Origin: Anarhynchus alexandrinus
Lineage: Eukaryota; Chordata; Aves; Charadriiformes; Charadriidae
Reading direction: 5' to 3'
Length of the DNA stretch: 64,000 nt
Assembly: GCA_008711295.1 (NCBI GenBank)
Contig: VUYV01000081.1
Coordinates: forward strand, 917,314-981,313
The notes beneath the pieces were generated by a model, which was not told where the DNA came from, did no database searches, and was given only the letters and a program-made list of their open reading frames with translations. The first letter of the stretch is position 1, and every line of letters starts with the position of its first letter. Positions 49,400 to 59,860 of the stretch are shown one piece after another. The translations under genes and the position numbers were made by a program.

Positions 49400-50090
49400 T
49401 AGGTGCTGGTTAGCTTGCTGACCACAGAGTCCCTTCCCCACCCATACCTGGCTTCCCCTTCCCGGGAGGGGCGAGGAGACAGAGGGACATGCAGGCTGTG
49501 GGGCAGCAAAGCTTCACGCACACAGGCAGAGAAAACAAGAACGTACCCGCTACACGCCACAAGGGAGACCTCTCACCACGCAGAGTCACCCACCTCAACC
49601 TCAAATGGAAGATGTCTGCAGCGCACTACCCCAATCTCATCAGCTTTGCTTTAGGACTTCGGTGCCTTCAGTTCCCGTACAGGAGTCACCACCGGCTGCT
49701 CGGGGGTCTCAGTATGATCTTCTCCCGCATGGTGTCTGTTGGTGCTCGGGCAGGAACGTAGCGTCGGATCCTCTTCGTGCGTCGATGCTGCGGAGTGTGT
49801 TGCTGTCATCACCAGATGCATCAAGATGACAAACTGACTGCAAATCCTCTGGTGTCGTTTGACCAGCCCAACAGCCGATACCTGCACGTGTGCCCACTTC
49901 TGCGGGATTTGAGCAGCCTGATGGATTGCACACAGGTTCTGAGCATCCCTGAGCACCCTCCTCACCCTTTGCTGTCACAGACGGCCTGTCTAACTCTTCT
50001 CTTCCTCATTTCCCCTATTAATCGAGGGGGAATAAGGTTTCTTTGTTGTCATACAGCAGGTGGGGAGATTGAGGAAGGATGAAGACAAGA
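49400..50090. other. GC-richer block with overlapping open frames, unidentified
   Basis: ORFs of 83-104 codons overlap on both strands. The plus frame at 49820-49940 has GC-ending codons and reads FDQPNSRYLHVCPLLRDLSS, which looks protein-like. Its only exit, CAG|GTTCTG, is a poor donor, and no family is recognisable. It could be an unrecognised repeat, an exon of a non-coding RNA or a decayed gene piece. Confidence 0.3.
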
Positions 50091-50414
50091 ATCTGTGTAT
50101 CATTGCTGCCCTTTGCTCATACAGGATTTCCAGACCCTTTGTCATTCCCTCTCTCCCTTTCCCTTTGGCTTTCTAATATAGAAGATGATTCAGGCGCAGT
50201 TTCTTGGCTGAAAGGTTGATACAGAAGGAACAAGCTTATGGACTGTGTGTCAGGGAACAGTGGGAATAGGTCTTGATACCATAAATTCTCCTCAGCTTGT
50301 TTTTTCCTTTAGGTGGGAAGCGTGCTTTTTGCTCAGCTATCAAACCACACAACTACAAACCAGGGACTGGGAGCCTTTGGTCTGCCTTTGGTCAGGAAGG
50401 TATGGAGATCATAG

Positions 50415-50820
50415 GCTGAGAGAGTTGGGGTTGTTCAGTCTGGAGAAGAAAAGGCTCCGGGGAGACCTTACAGCAGCTTTCCAGTATCTGAAAGGCACCT
50501 AAAAGAAAGCTGGAGAGGGACTTTTTACAAGGGCGGGTAGTGATAGGATGAGGGGTGATGGCTTCAAACTGGAAGAGGGGAGATTTAGATTAGATACTAG
50601 GAAGAAATTTTTCTCTCTGAGGGTGGTGAGCCCCTGGCCCAGGTTACCCAGGGAAGCTGTGGCTGCCCCATCCCTGGAGGTGTTCAAGGCCAGGTTGGAC
50701 GGGGCTTGGAGCAACCTGGTCTGGTGGGAGGTGTCCCTGCCCATGGCAGGGGGGTTGGGACTCGATGATCTTCAAGGTCGCTTCCAACCCAAACCATTCT
50801 ATGATTCTATGATTCTATGA
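50415..50820 (+). mobile_element. CR1 LINE, 5'-truncated (about 0.4 kb)
   Basis: The copy encodes [20 protein letters not shown], then a stop codon (CACCTAAAAG at about 50498), then [20 protein letters not shown] and [20 protein letters not shown]. The tail is three tandem octamers ATTCTATG ending at 50820. The SPW(P/R)[16 protein letters not shown] version is shared with 54490-55198 and differs from [12 protein letters not shown] of the younger copies, so these two belong to a second subfamily. Confidence 0.93.
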
Positions 50821-51778
50821 TCCTTGCGGACTGGAGGGCAGCTCGGCCGTCGCGCTGAGCGGGGCACCAGCGCCCAGGAGGTAAGTGCTCGTGTTCTGTG
50901 GGGATGTGAAGTCCAAAGTTGACAGGGCTGCCTGCCGTGCCCGCGTTACTTTCACTTGCCTACGATCTAGGTGCCAAGTCACAATGTTTGCCTGGTAAAT
51001 TTTCTAACAAGCTTTTGAATTAAATGAAAACAAGGTTAGAAAACTTTATGCACAACTTAAGGATATCTTCCTCTTGTGGTAGCTCTGCCGTAGCTGCAGC
51101 TGTTTTTCGTGAATAACAAATCCTCCCTGGATTTCTTATTTAGAAGAAGGGAATATGCCTCTACATTTGCTTTTTTTCTGTTTAAATGTCATGTTTAGTG
51201 TCGTAGACTTCTGGTAAAAAGTATTTTTGGACATCAATGCTGTAGACATTTTTTCGGAGAGGTTGTTCAGACTATGCAGCCAGAAGGTCGTTAAGGAACT
51301 TAAGTAAAACTCCTTTTCTTAGTGACCCAGCTTTGCCTGCAGTAGCTGTATCTCTCAGCACCCTACACAGAAATGATTTCTTACGGCCCTGGACACCGGA
51401 GTTTTTACTTTTCCCGAGAGAGCTTCGGTTTATGTTGATCCCACAAGCAACGCCCCATCCGCAGTCCTGCTGCAGTCGGACTCACTGACTTCTGCTTTCT
51501 ATTAATTTAGTCAGTCCTTTCACTGACCTCCCAGACAAATGTCAGGCAATGTTTCTTCTTCTGCTTACACTGGATTGATTGCTCTCTCTCTTTTACTTAA
51601 GGAGTCTTCTTGTTCGGTATAATAGATTACTACCCTTTTTGATCAGTTTTCCCAATTTTATTAGTGAGCGGAATGGTCTTACTTTGTCATTGCTGGCACC
51701 GGCTCGCTTTCTGCAATCACTAGTGGGCCTGTGAAAATACAGGTTTTTCATTTCCACTGTAAAACAAAAATAGCTGTT

Positions 51779-51794
51779 AAAAAAAAAAAAAAAA
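51779..51794 (+). repeat. poly-A tract (16 A)
   Basis: An uninterrupted run of A, followed by CAAACCAAAAG. No associated retrocopy is evident. Confidence 0.85.
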
Positions 51795-53572
51795 CAAACC
51801 AAAAGAAAAACAATCCAGTCAAAGATATTTTGCCAATGTCTTCTTTTTGAAGGACAGCGATGAAATATGGCACTTAATTTAATATGAAGTGTTCTATTTA
51901 ACTTGAGAAGGAATATTTTCCTAAAAGTGCCAAAACATAAAAGCAAAGGAAATGGCTCTTGGTTTGCCGGTCTTCGAGAGGAAGTGGCAGTTATGGTTCT
52001 CCTTGATCTAACAGTTTAAACAGTCTCATTATTTCTGGGAAACTCAGGTACCAAAATGTTCTGTCATGAGTTGAATATCTTAAAGACTGTTCTAAAACAG
52101 CTCCTGTGGTCCTTTGTGCCGGAACTGCTCCACTTTGAATAGACCACAAGGTGTGTAGAGTGTCAAAGGGGAGATTTCAGTTTAATGGGTAGGAGGACCA
52201 TAGTGAATACAATTTTGGCTTGTGCTTCAGCAAGTATTTTTAGATGGGGTGTGTGTAAGTCTATATATGTATAAATACACAGATGTCTGTGTACATGCAT
52301 GTACATGGATGTGCAGACAATATACCTATATATGCTTATTAGAATATGTGAAAAAAACCCAACTTACATGTATGAACACATAAAAAGAGACCTATGCAGA
52401 CACATGTACTTATAGTTTTTTATATATTGCATGATAAATAACATTTCATGCTTGTTTATGTGAAGGCAGATGAGGAAGGTTGATAACTCCCCTCTCCCCA
52501 GGGCGGAATTGCTGCAGACTCAGGGATGCCGCTCAAAATCCTTCCCAAGGCGGGAAGGGCAGGAACCGAGATCCGCACTCACACTGGGTGCTCTGATAAA
52601 GTACCATTTCTAAAAGTGCAAAGAGTCACTCTTCTGTTTTGTGAAGTCAGCAAAAATATTTTCAAATAAAGCCATGGAGTAATTTAACCTGAGTTTGCCA
52701 ATATTCAGCCCAATGCGGCTGCACCGCAGCATCCTCCCTTACTTAATGAAGGATCAAGAAGAGCTGCCATGTTATTTGTATTCTTTTTCACTTCATCTTA
52801 TTCATATTATTTTGGGACCTATTGGCACTCTGTATGTTCCTGCCCACTAAATTCGAGCTCCCACTCTTTCAAGCTATTGCAAACAGTTTCCATTGATCTT
52901 TTCTGATGGATAAACCTTCAGACCAATATTTTCGCTTTGGTACTGTTAAGCACTGTCCCAGTGAATCCTCCTGACTTGTTTTCGGAGACTTCATCCTCTC
53001 CTCTGTCTTTAAAACTTGAAGGCTTCTTTGAAAACTGCTCATTTTATCCTCATCTAGGAACAAAATTATTTCCTGAAACGTAGGGCGAAGTGCTTATTTT
53101 TTAATGTGCCTGAATCAGAATGATTCCTTTAACTATGAGGTATTACAAATGCACACTAACACTAAATAATGAGCCATTAGTTTGGTCATCATCATACTAT
53201 TCCTTCAAATCTTTTATTTTATTTTTTTTCTCCTTTGATACAGAATCTTTGGGCTTGTGTGTATAAATACGATTGGTGCCTCTCACGTAGTGAGAATTAA
53301 CAGAATAGGATTAGTAGTTTGCAGTCACTGAACCAGTGTAGTTCAGTGTAGTTTGCCAGTGTGGTTACGTGGAATATTAAATTCTTTGAGTAACCTAAAA
53401 GGCAGAGTTTGCAGTGACATCTAGAAATGTCACCCGACTTATAACACACACGTAAGTATGTATTCATGTGATGTCAGCGACAAAAAGCTCTGAAAAAGAG
53501 CTGTACTCCTTAAGAGTACCAAGTGACGGTTTGCTGACTAACAACAACTCAGTTTAAAAAGAAGTCTGACTT

Positions 53573-53608
53573 AGAAGACTAAGAAGCCTAAGAAGCCTAA
53601 GAAGCTGC
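53573..53608 (+). repeat. 9-bp tandem repeat, about four units
   Basis: Units AGAAGACTA, AGAAGCCTA, AGAAGCCTA and AGAAGCTGC stand in tandem. In one frame they would encode a Lys-rich KKPKK-like peptide, but no supported exon includes them, so it is treated as a minisatellite. Confidence 0.85.
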
Positions 53609-54489
53609 GTTATCTTTTCGGAGAAGGAACTGTGGTTCATTACATTAGTGATGCAGACACCGCGAAACCAGAATGTGCTCTGAGTGGAACGACTACAGCG
53701 CTGCAGGATTCAGCCGTGCCTTTGAGGCAGTGCACTGCAGCAGGAGCACCGCGAGGTTACCAGAGGCACAGCGCCTGACAAATTTCCCAGCAAATGAGAC
53801 TGGAACGGTGCGCTCTGCGATTTGAAAGGTCTGGGTTCGGTTTCTGGCTCTGCTACAAATTTCCTCTAGGCAAATCGCTCGCATCTCGCTGTGCCTCAGT
53901 TCTCCGTCTGTAAAAGGCAGATAATGATTCCCCGCCTCGCAAAGGGTTTGTGAAGATCAGTTCATTAATGTTTGAAAGGTGCAGTGCCGGAGAGCGTATC
54001 GCTGTCGAGCAGGTTGGGAATAGAGCCTCAGCAATACCCCCCGAAGCTTGTGAAGCACATGCTTTCTTGAGGAAATACGCTTTGTTTTCTCTTCCCCAAT
54101 TTGGTGAGAACGGCTGCAGCCTTCCCGCTTCAGGCAGCGCGCAGTCTGGGGAGAGCTTGCGGTGAAGTGAGTTGCCTGAACGTCAATTTGAAGAAGTGAG
54201 AGGAGTTGTCTTTCTGGTTTTCTTACTCTTGTCTCTATCCAGGTTATGCTTTAATTTTGCTGCTGAGACTTTTGATATACAGAACTGGCTGACATGGTGA
54301 AAGGTTTATCTGTTTGTTTTTTTTTTCCCCTTCTATTTATCCACAGCAGAATGAAGCTACTGTTGGTTGACAATAAGCAAACAAAAAATAGAAACTATTC
54401 CCTTCCCCTCCTGCAGTGTTATTATTCAAACAATGTTTAAATGACAGCATTTTTTAAAACTGTAAAACTGGAGAACTACAAGATGGATT

Positions 54490-55198
54490 GAGGACAGCCC
54501 TGAGGAGAAGGACTTGGGGGTGTTGGTGGATGAGAAACGCAACGTGAGCCAACAATGTGCGCTGGCAGCCCAGAAGGCCACCCCCATCCTGGGCTGCATC
54601 AAAAGCAGCGTGGCCAGCAGGGTGAGGGTTTGTGAAGATCCAGATTCTGCCCCTCTACTCCACCCTGGTGAGACACCACCTGGAATACTGCATCCAGCTC
54701 TAGGGCCCCCAACATAAGAAAGACGTGGACCTGTTGAAGCAGGTCCAGAGGAGGGCCACAAAGATGATCAGAGGGCTGAAGCACCTCTCCTATGAGGAGA
54801 GACTGAGAGTTTGGGTTTTCCAGCCTGGAGAAGAGAAGGCTCCAGGAAGGCCTTATAGCAGCCTTCCATCCAGCCAACAAACAGGGCCTACAGGAAACAT
54901 GGGGAGGGACTCTTTATCAGGGAATGTAGTGATACGGTGATGGGTAATGGTTTTAAACTGAAAGAGGGTAGATTTAGACTAGATATCAGGAAGAAATTTT
55001 TCCCTCTGAGGGTGGTGAGCCCCTGGCGCAGGTTGCCCCGAGAAGCTGTGGCTGCCCCATCCCTGGAGGTGTTCAAGGCCAGGTTGGACGGGGCTTGGAG
55101 CAACCTGGGCTGGTGGGAGGTGTCCCTGCCTATGGCAGCGGGGTTGGAACTAGATGGTCTTTAAGGTCCCTTCCAACCTAAACCATTCTATGATTCTA
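54490..55198 (+). mobile_element. CR1 LINE, broken copy (about 0.7 kb)
   Basis: The copy contains ORF2 pieces in different frames: [20 protein letters not shown] near 54500-54560, DLLKQVQRRATKMIRGLKHL near 54728, and KEGRFRLDIRKKFFPLRVVS near 54965. Small insertions and deletions shift the frame, for example around 54630 and 54815. A late TAA at 55162 and the single-octamer tail ATTCTATGATTCTAGG follow. It is non-functional and resembles the 50415 copy. Confidence 0.92.
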
Positions 55199-55757
55199 GG
55201 ATTAACAGACTGACTACGTTATCCAGGCCTGACAGCTCTCATACACCATATATTCTAAAACAGATGACCTCGGAAAATGTTACATCTGTTACCTGTTGTT
55301 ATGTTTCAGACCTGAATTTCCAAATCCTCCCTCTGTAAGTTTTAGTCCTCAACCCACAAAAGCACCTGAGAGGAAGTGGTAGATTCTCTCAGGAAAATCC
55401 ATCCAGAGGTGCTGAGGGGGCATTAGGCCATGGACACAATGTTTTCCCCCAGAGATATTATACCAAGTAGTAGTCAAAAGATCTTTTATGGATAGTATTT
55501 GTCAGAAAAGGGCCAGTGGTAGAACGACCTGTCTGCAGCAACTTTGTGCCGTTTTAGGCAAAGATAAAATTCAGCCTCGCAGCGTCTCTGATGAAATAAT
55601 ATTTGCTGTAACCTTTTAGGGGTGAACACTTTTTAGCTGAAAACATTGTGAGAAGTCAATGCCGAAGCAGAGAGACTCAACAACATGCAAATTCATGCGG
55701 TAGTCTCTGTTTCCTCGGTAAATTCAGCTCTGGGAAGAATTTGTGCCTTTCTTACAG

Positions 55758-55855
55758 AGAATGGTCCCTTTCCATTTGGTGGTCATCCTGCACATTAAGC
55801 CTTTCAGTGCAGAATTTCTTCAAGCTTCCAACTTAAATCATGTAAAAAATTTCAG
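55758..55855 (+). CDS. candidate coding exon, phase 0 to 2 (weak)
   Basis: A strong acceptor (TTGTGCCTTTCTTACAG) and strong donor (TTTCAG|GTAAGTG) bound 98 nt that are open in one frame only. That frame reads MVPFHLVVILHIKPFSAEF and ends NLNHVKNF. Its incoming phase fits 44026-44150, but its outgoing phase does not fit 57118-57176 or 57311-57355 without a further exon. A shorter version from 55808 (acceptor CCTTTCAG) reads CRISSSFQLKSCKKFQ in phase 0 to 0 and would fit 57311-57355 directly. I cannot choose between them. Confidence 0.3.
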
Positions 55856-56379
55856 GTAAGTGAAGAGACGAAAGCGAACACGTCTTGACTAAGGTGATAA
55901 TTAGTTTGAATAAAAAATTACTAGTAGCATGCCGGCAGCACGTGGGTGTTTCAGTGATAGTTGTTAGCTTCTCTGGGAATATTCCCCATTTGCCCTTCTA
56001 AAAGATGGCCCCAAGTATCCATTTTTGGAAGGGTATGTGTTGTGGATATCACATCTGTGGTTCCTGGAGAAATTAGTTCAAGGAAATGTATTAAGAAGAA
56101 AATCATAGTTATGATTCCTAAAATTCCTGACTTCCTGTAAAAAATCTTCATAATTGGTGCTATCATATAAACAGACCTGTGAGATTATTTGAGAACATCT
56201 CCTATTTACTCTATGAATCACTCGGCAGAAGAAAAAAATCTTGCAAACCATCAGTCTCCAGACCTTGAAAATTCAGCTTTTCTGCACGATTCTTGCACCT
56301 CACTCAATAAAATATCAGAGTGCCTTCCACTCAAATTAAATGACAAGATTAACATCTGTCAACTGCAGTTCTTTCTCTT

Positions 56380-56445
56380 TTTTCCCCTTAACTTTAATGT
56401 TTCTCTACAATGGCTTAATTGAGATCAATGGGAATAGTTGCAGAA
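56380..56445. repeat. possible fragment of an ancient interspersed repeat
   Basis: GGCTTAATTGAGATCAATGGGAA resembles the ATTGA-TTCAATGGGA core recalled from old sauropsid repeats. The similarity is short and not tested by alignment. Confidence 0.2.
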
Positions 56446-57117
56446 TAAGTTGCCGTTCAACGTGATGTGAGAATTTGGGTTGATGTAATAAGGGATAAGA
56501 GGGATCAAATGAGAAGAACAAGTCCCTTCTTTGCCCATCTGTGCACCAGAGAGCAAAATAAGCTGCATTCTGTATTCGCCTCACTTCTCTCTCTTCTGTG
56601 GCCATTAATCCAACTGTGTAAAAGCAAACACGATGAGCGCAAGGTGGATCTGATGGCAATAAGGCAGTATGGGATCCTTACCCTGCAGCCTGGCGTCCGT
56701 TCAACACGCCATTCAGCCATAGCCTGTGGTGTGGGAGACAGGCAAGACCGCTGTGTTTTTCATGTACTTAGAAAAAAAGAACAAAGACCCTGATTGTGTA
56801 TGTTTAGGTGCTCCAGCGTTCCTGGAGTGGAGGTCTGCGCTCCACAGAAGCACTGGCTTGGACGGTGTTCAAACACATGCTTAATCTTTTGTGCTGTGGA
56901 TGTATTTTTTTTCTGTTTAGAATTGTTGCTGGTTACTCTTTTTTAAGTAAAGAAAAATGGATCAGCTGTTATTAAGGTTTTACACAAACTGTGTTAGAGA
57001 ACAAGAGGAAATAGTGCTGTTTAGATATAAAAATAGAGTGTATTTGGCATATATACAAATATATGTATAATTTGCAATTGTATGGCTCCATAGAAAATAT
57101 CAATTACTTATTCACAG

Positions 57118-57176
57118 ATGAAAAGAGTGGATCAAAACAGGCACAGAATATCCTGCAGCATGGCACGGAGTCTGAA
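57118..57176 (+). CDS. candidate coding exon, phase 1 to 0
   Basis: The acceptor ATCAATTACTTATTCACAG and donor TCTGAA|GTAAGG bound 59 nt. With one base from an upstream exon it reads EKSGSKQAQNILQHGTESE and ends on a codon boundary, so it joins the next candidate at 57311 in frame across a 134-bp intron. The peptide is hydrophilic and protein-like. Another frame is also open (MKRVDQNRHRISCSMARSL), so the choice rests on continuity. Its incoming phase 1 does not fit the outgoing phase of 44026-44150; either an exon is missing between them or 57118-57176 is alternative. Confidence 0.42.
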
Positions 57177-57310
57177 GTAAGGCACCGCTAAAGGCAAGCA
57201 GGATGGAATTTCATCCTTGGTAATTGCCCATCGAATTATTTCTTTAAAACTGCACCCGGTATCTGTCAGGGTGTTCAATGTTAATGCCAATTATTTATTT
57301 TTTCTCCCAG

Positions 57311-57355
57311 GAGCCACCGAAGTTCCATATGAAGCACTACCCTGGTGTCAGAAAG
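57311..57355 (+). CDS. candidate coding exon, phase 0 to 0
   Basis: A strong acceptor (TTTATTTTTTCTCCCAG) and donor (AGAAAG|GTAAGG) bound 45 nt encoding exactly 15 codons, EPPKFHMKHYPGVRK. The basic, aromatic-rich peptide continues the frame of 57118-57176 and of 44026-44150. A second open frame (ATEVPYEALPWCQK) cannot be excluded. A symmetrical 45-nt exon could be skipped without changing the frame. The family is not recognised. Confidence 0.45.
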
Positions 57356-57716
57356 GTAAGGGAAAGCTGCTTTCGTTTGGGTCTCAGGCAGAGGCATCTG
57401 GGCGGGCACAGGACCACCGCCCAGCGCGGGGCAGGAGGAGCGTCGGCACGGCTCCAGCTCTCTGCCGGGGCTGTAGCCACAGCACGGCACACAGCCTGGC
57501 AGCTGCTGGGGGCTTGGGACAGATTATGAACTCTACAGTACAGTCTTATAAAAAGGATGCCAACTTTTCATATCTAAGACAACTGCAGAAATAATATTTG
57601 ATATTGAGGTACATAAATATAAAGACACTGGAAACCATTTTATATTAGATCTCCATCGTTTCTCTTGACAAGGGAATGTGTAATTTCTCCAACTGAATTC
57701 TCCCACACCGTGTGTG

Positions 57717-57746
57717 CAGAAATCCCTGTATGCCCAGGGATTTCTG
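57717..57746. repeat. perfect 12-bp inverted repeat with 6-nt loop
   Basis: CAGAAATCCCTG at 57717-57728 is followed by the loop TATGCC and the exact complement CAGGGATTTCTG at 57735-57746. The stem is fully paired. It is too short for a typical microRNA precursor. It might be a palindromic protein site, a remnant of a transposon end or chance. Confidence 0.9.
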
Positions 57747-57869
57747 TAGACAGCTGGGAAAAACAAGTGTGAAAGACTGATAGAATTCATTCCCTTCTTT
57801 CCATCAACTTTCTCAAATTCACTTCAGCAATCATAAACTTTTCACATTGCAATTTTCACATAATTTTCA

Positions 57870-57929
57870 AATAATATCATTCAAATGCTAAATAATATCA
57901 TTAGAGGGCTAATAATATCATTCAAATGC
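57870..57929. repeat. triplicated AATAATATCATT motif
   Basis: AATAATATCATT occurs at 57870, 57891 and 57911, spaced 21 and 20 bp. The outer copies extend to AATAATATCATTCAAATGC. It is a small decayed tandem repeat. Confidence 0.85.
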
Positions 57930-59199
57930 ATTCTGTCAACAATTTTATTTTCATTTCTTTTCTCTTTGGCTCCATTATGCCCTGAAATTTTTTCTCTGTC
58001 TTTGTGTCCCTTTATCTATTCTTCTTCAACTTTAAATTAATTAAAGACATATCAGTAGAGAGGATATTCTTATAATAATGGGGCTTCACGTGTGTTGTAT
58101 AATCTCCCAGTTATCTCTTACCTGGTATTCTTCACCCAGACTTTATCATCTAGAACGTAAAGAAATGAAAGCGTCACCTGGCTTCTGTGACTGCTGAGCA
58201 CCACCCTCAGAGTAACAACCTTTGGTTCTCCTGAAATTCCATTGCATTTGGGTAGTTTAACTGATACAACACTTGCACTTTACTTGCAGCACCTGGTTTG
58301 AATAGCGTCGCATACATTTTAATACAGTCATTATACTATTTTGGAACAAAATCTGAAGCCTAATGCTTAATACAACTCAGTGCTACAGAGACATTTACCT
58401 ACAGACCTGAGAAATAAAGAGAATAAAAGAAAAAATACAAATGAATGTGGCTCCTCTAAGCCCTGGTGATCACTTGCTTGCATTTAGACAATTAAACTCC
58501 TATTGAACTCGGATGTCCATGATTGTTGGGTAAACATGTCGTAAATGATGGAAGGCATAAAAACCCAGGGAGGCAAACAGGCCCACTGGATCGTTCCCCG
58601 CTCACTCCTTCAACAGTTAAAAACAGTATCCTGTAACAGCCATCTGCAGTAATTACAGTCTCCTGAGTGGGCACTGTCAAATTAATATGTTGGTGCGCAT
58701 TTTGTCTGAATGTGAACTGTTGCATTTTACTGACGATCTGTGAAGAATTATAGCATTGAGTATGTAGATCAGCTCTGTTGCCTTGAAGTCTGCTTGAAGT
58801 TTGAAACTCACCTTTTCTGATTTTTTTTTTAATTCAGTATAATATCTTAATCAGTCTACTTGGAATTTGAATAAATGAGCTTCTCAAACACTTATTTTGA
58901 GCCCACCATTTATTATTTACGAGTTCCCTACTGAACCAGGTATAAGCATAGTATTTTTTCCAGTTCCCTTTTTCAAATTAATGAGTTCACACTTCAAGAT
59001 ATTTTTAAAGTTACTCATGCAAATGTGGTTGTTCCAACTTCTTTTCAGCATTACAAAATTGTTTTCTAAAATATAATACAGTAGAAATTCCTCTCCACTG
59101 GAACATTTCCCAGAGGGATAAAATTCATTTCACCCACCTAAAAAAGCGTGAGAGGAATTTTCTGAGGAAGCTTTCACAGTTTGGGAATTTATCCACATC

Positions 59200-59860
59200 A
59201 CATTATAAATGTCATTTTGCTCTGTGAATGACATCCCAGCATGCCTACCTTTAGTTAGAACCTCCACCTGGCAGGAAGACCCAGCACCAATCCCAGATGA
59301 GAGTAACCGTTCCAGAAAGGGGATGCTGAGGGTGGGGGACGGAGACCCTCCCGAAGGCCACTCGCAAACAGAGGCACTGGGGGACCCTCTCTTTGTGTGG
59401 GTGGGCTGTTGGTGTGGCACTGAGCCCAACGCACTGCTTTTGCAGAGACCCACAGGAGCTGATGGGGAGGGGAAACCCCTTCTGCAAGCAAGTAGGTGGG
59501 AAACTGGTTGGTCTTTCAATGATACCCCAGGATGTGAGAGAAGTAGGTTACTACGTGAACAAAGAGTCACCGAGGCATTTACTCCTGGATGGAGTCCAGT
59601 GTGGCCACATCTTTGCGGGGTCAGCAGGGCAGTGGGCCCTGGCGGTGCGGTGGCTGATGTCCTGTGGTGTGGGTGCTGCCGGGCAGGGAGACTATGGGCA
59701 GCAGTGCCCTGGGCAAGGGGTTGTTCAGGCTGCTTGGGGAGCGGTGGCATCAAGGTTTAGTGCATCCATCTCCATCTCAGTCACACTTGTTGGTCCCAGA
59801 GGGCTAAAGGTTGCTGGAGCTGGACAATGGAGGTCCAACCGCTGGTTTCTGAGGTTCCTC
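59200..59860. other. GC-rich block with long overlapping ORFs on both strands, unidentified
   Basis: A 183-codon plus ORF (59209-59760), a 156-codon plus ORF (59393-59863) and a 207-codon minus ORF (59130-59753, the longest minus-strand ORF here) overlap. None shows a domain I recognise. Their Gly, Trp, Cys, Ser and Pro bias is what GC-rich non-coding sequence gives. Part of the block may be an unrecognised repeat. It contains one exon candidate (59446-59491). Confidence 0.35.
59446..59491 (+). CDS. candidate coding exon, phase 0 to 1 (weak)
   Basis: A good acceptor (GCACTGCTTTTGCAG) and modest donor (GCAA|GTAGGTGGG) bound 46 nt that read RPTGADGEGKPLLQA from a codon boundary, as required after 57311-57355. 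GTAGGT is a second-rate donor and the surrounding frame stays open anyway, so the evidence is thin. Confidence 0.22.

Larger units (their letters stand above)
44151..50414. other. probable intron with several cryptic splice-like segments
   Basis: Nothing here is firmly coding. Segments with good acceptors include 44731 (CTTGTCCTCTTGTAG), 46772-46801 (YSSLSWTDAE, phase 0 to 0) and 47029 (CTCCCCCTTCCCAG), but donors or frames are weak. A 142-codon minus ORF at 45387-45815 has no known domain. A CAG run lies at 46565-46581. Confidence 0.4.
50821..54489. other. non-coding stretch
   Basis: No gene is supported. A small GC-rich, CpG-rich leader directly behind the CR1 tail (50822-50880) ends in a strong donor, CAGGAG|GTAAGTGCT at 50881, which could close a first exon, but no start or frame supports it. 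An A16 run lies at 51779-51794, alternating purine-pyrimidine sequence at about 52249-52350 and a 9-bp tandem repeat at 53573-53608. Confidence 0.4.
57356..59199. other. non-coding stretch
   Basis: It starts with a GC-rich, CpG-containing patch to about 57500, giving an unbroken 125-codon ORF that simply reads through the preceding exon candidate. It also holds a 12-bp perfect hairpin (57717-57746) and a short triplicated motif (57870-57929). A minus-strand splice-like segment at 58122-58149 is discussed under rejected items. Confidence 0.45.

Noticed and set aside
58122..58149. Minus-strand 28-nt segment with strong acceptor and donor (reads DKVWVKNT in one phase)
   Set aside because: It is too short to judge, and no other minus-strand exon with a matching phase was found nearby.
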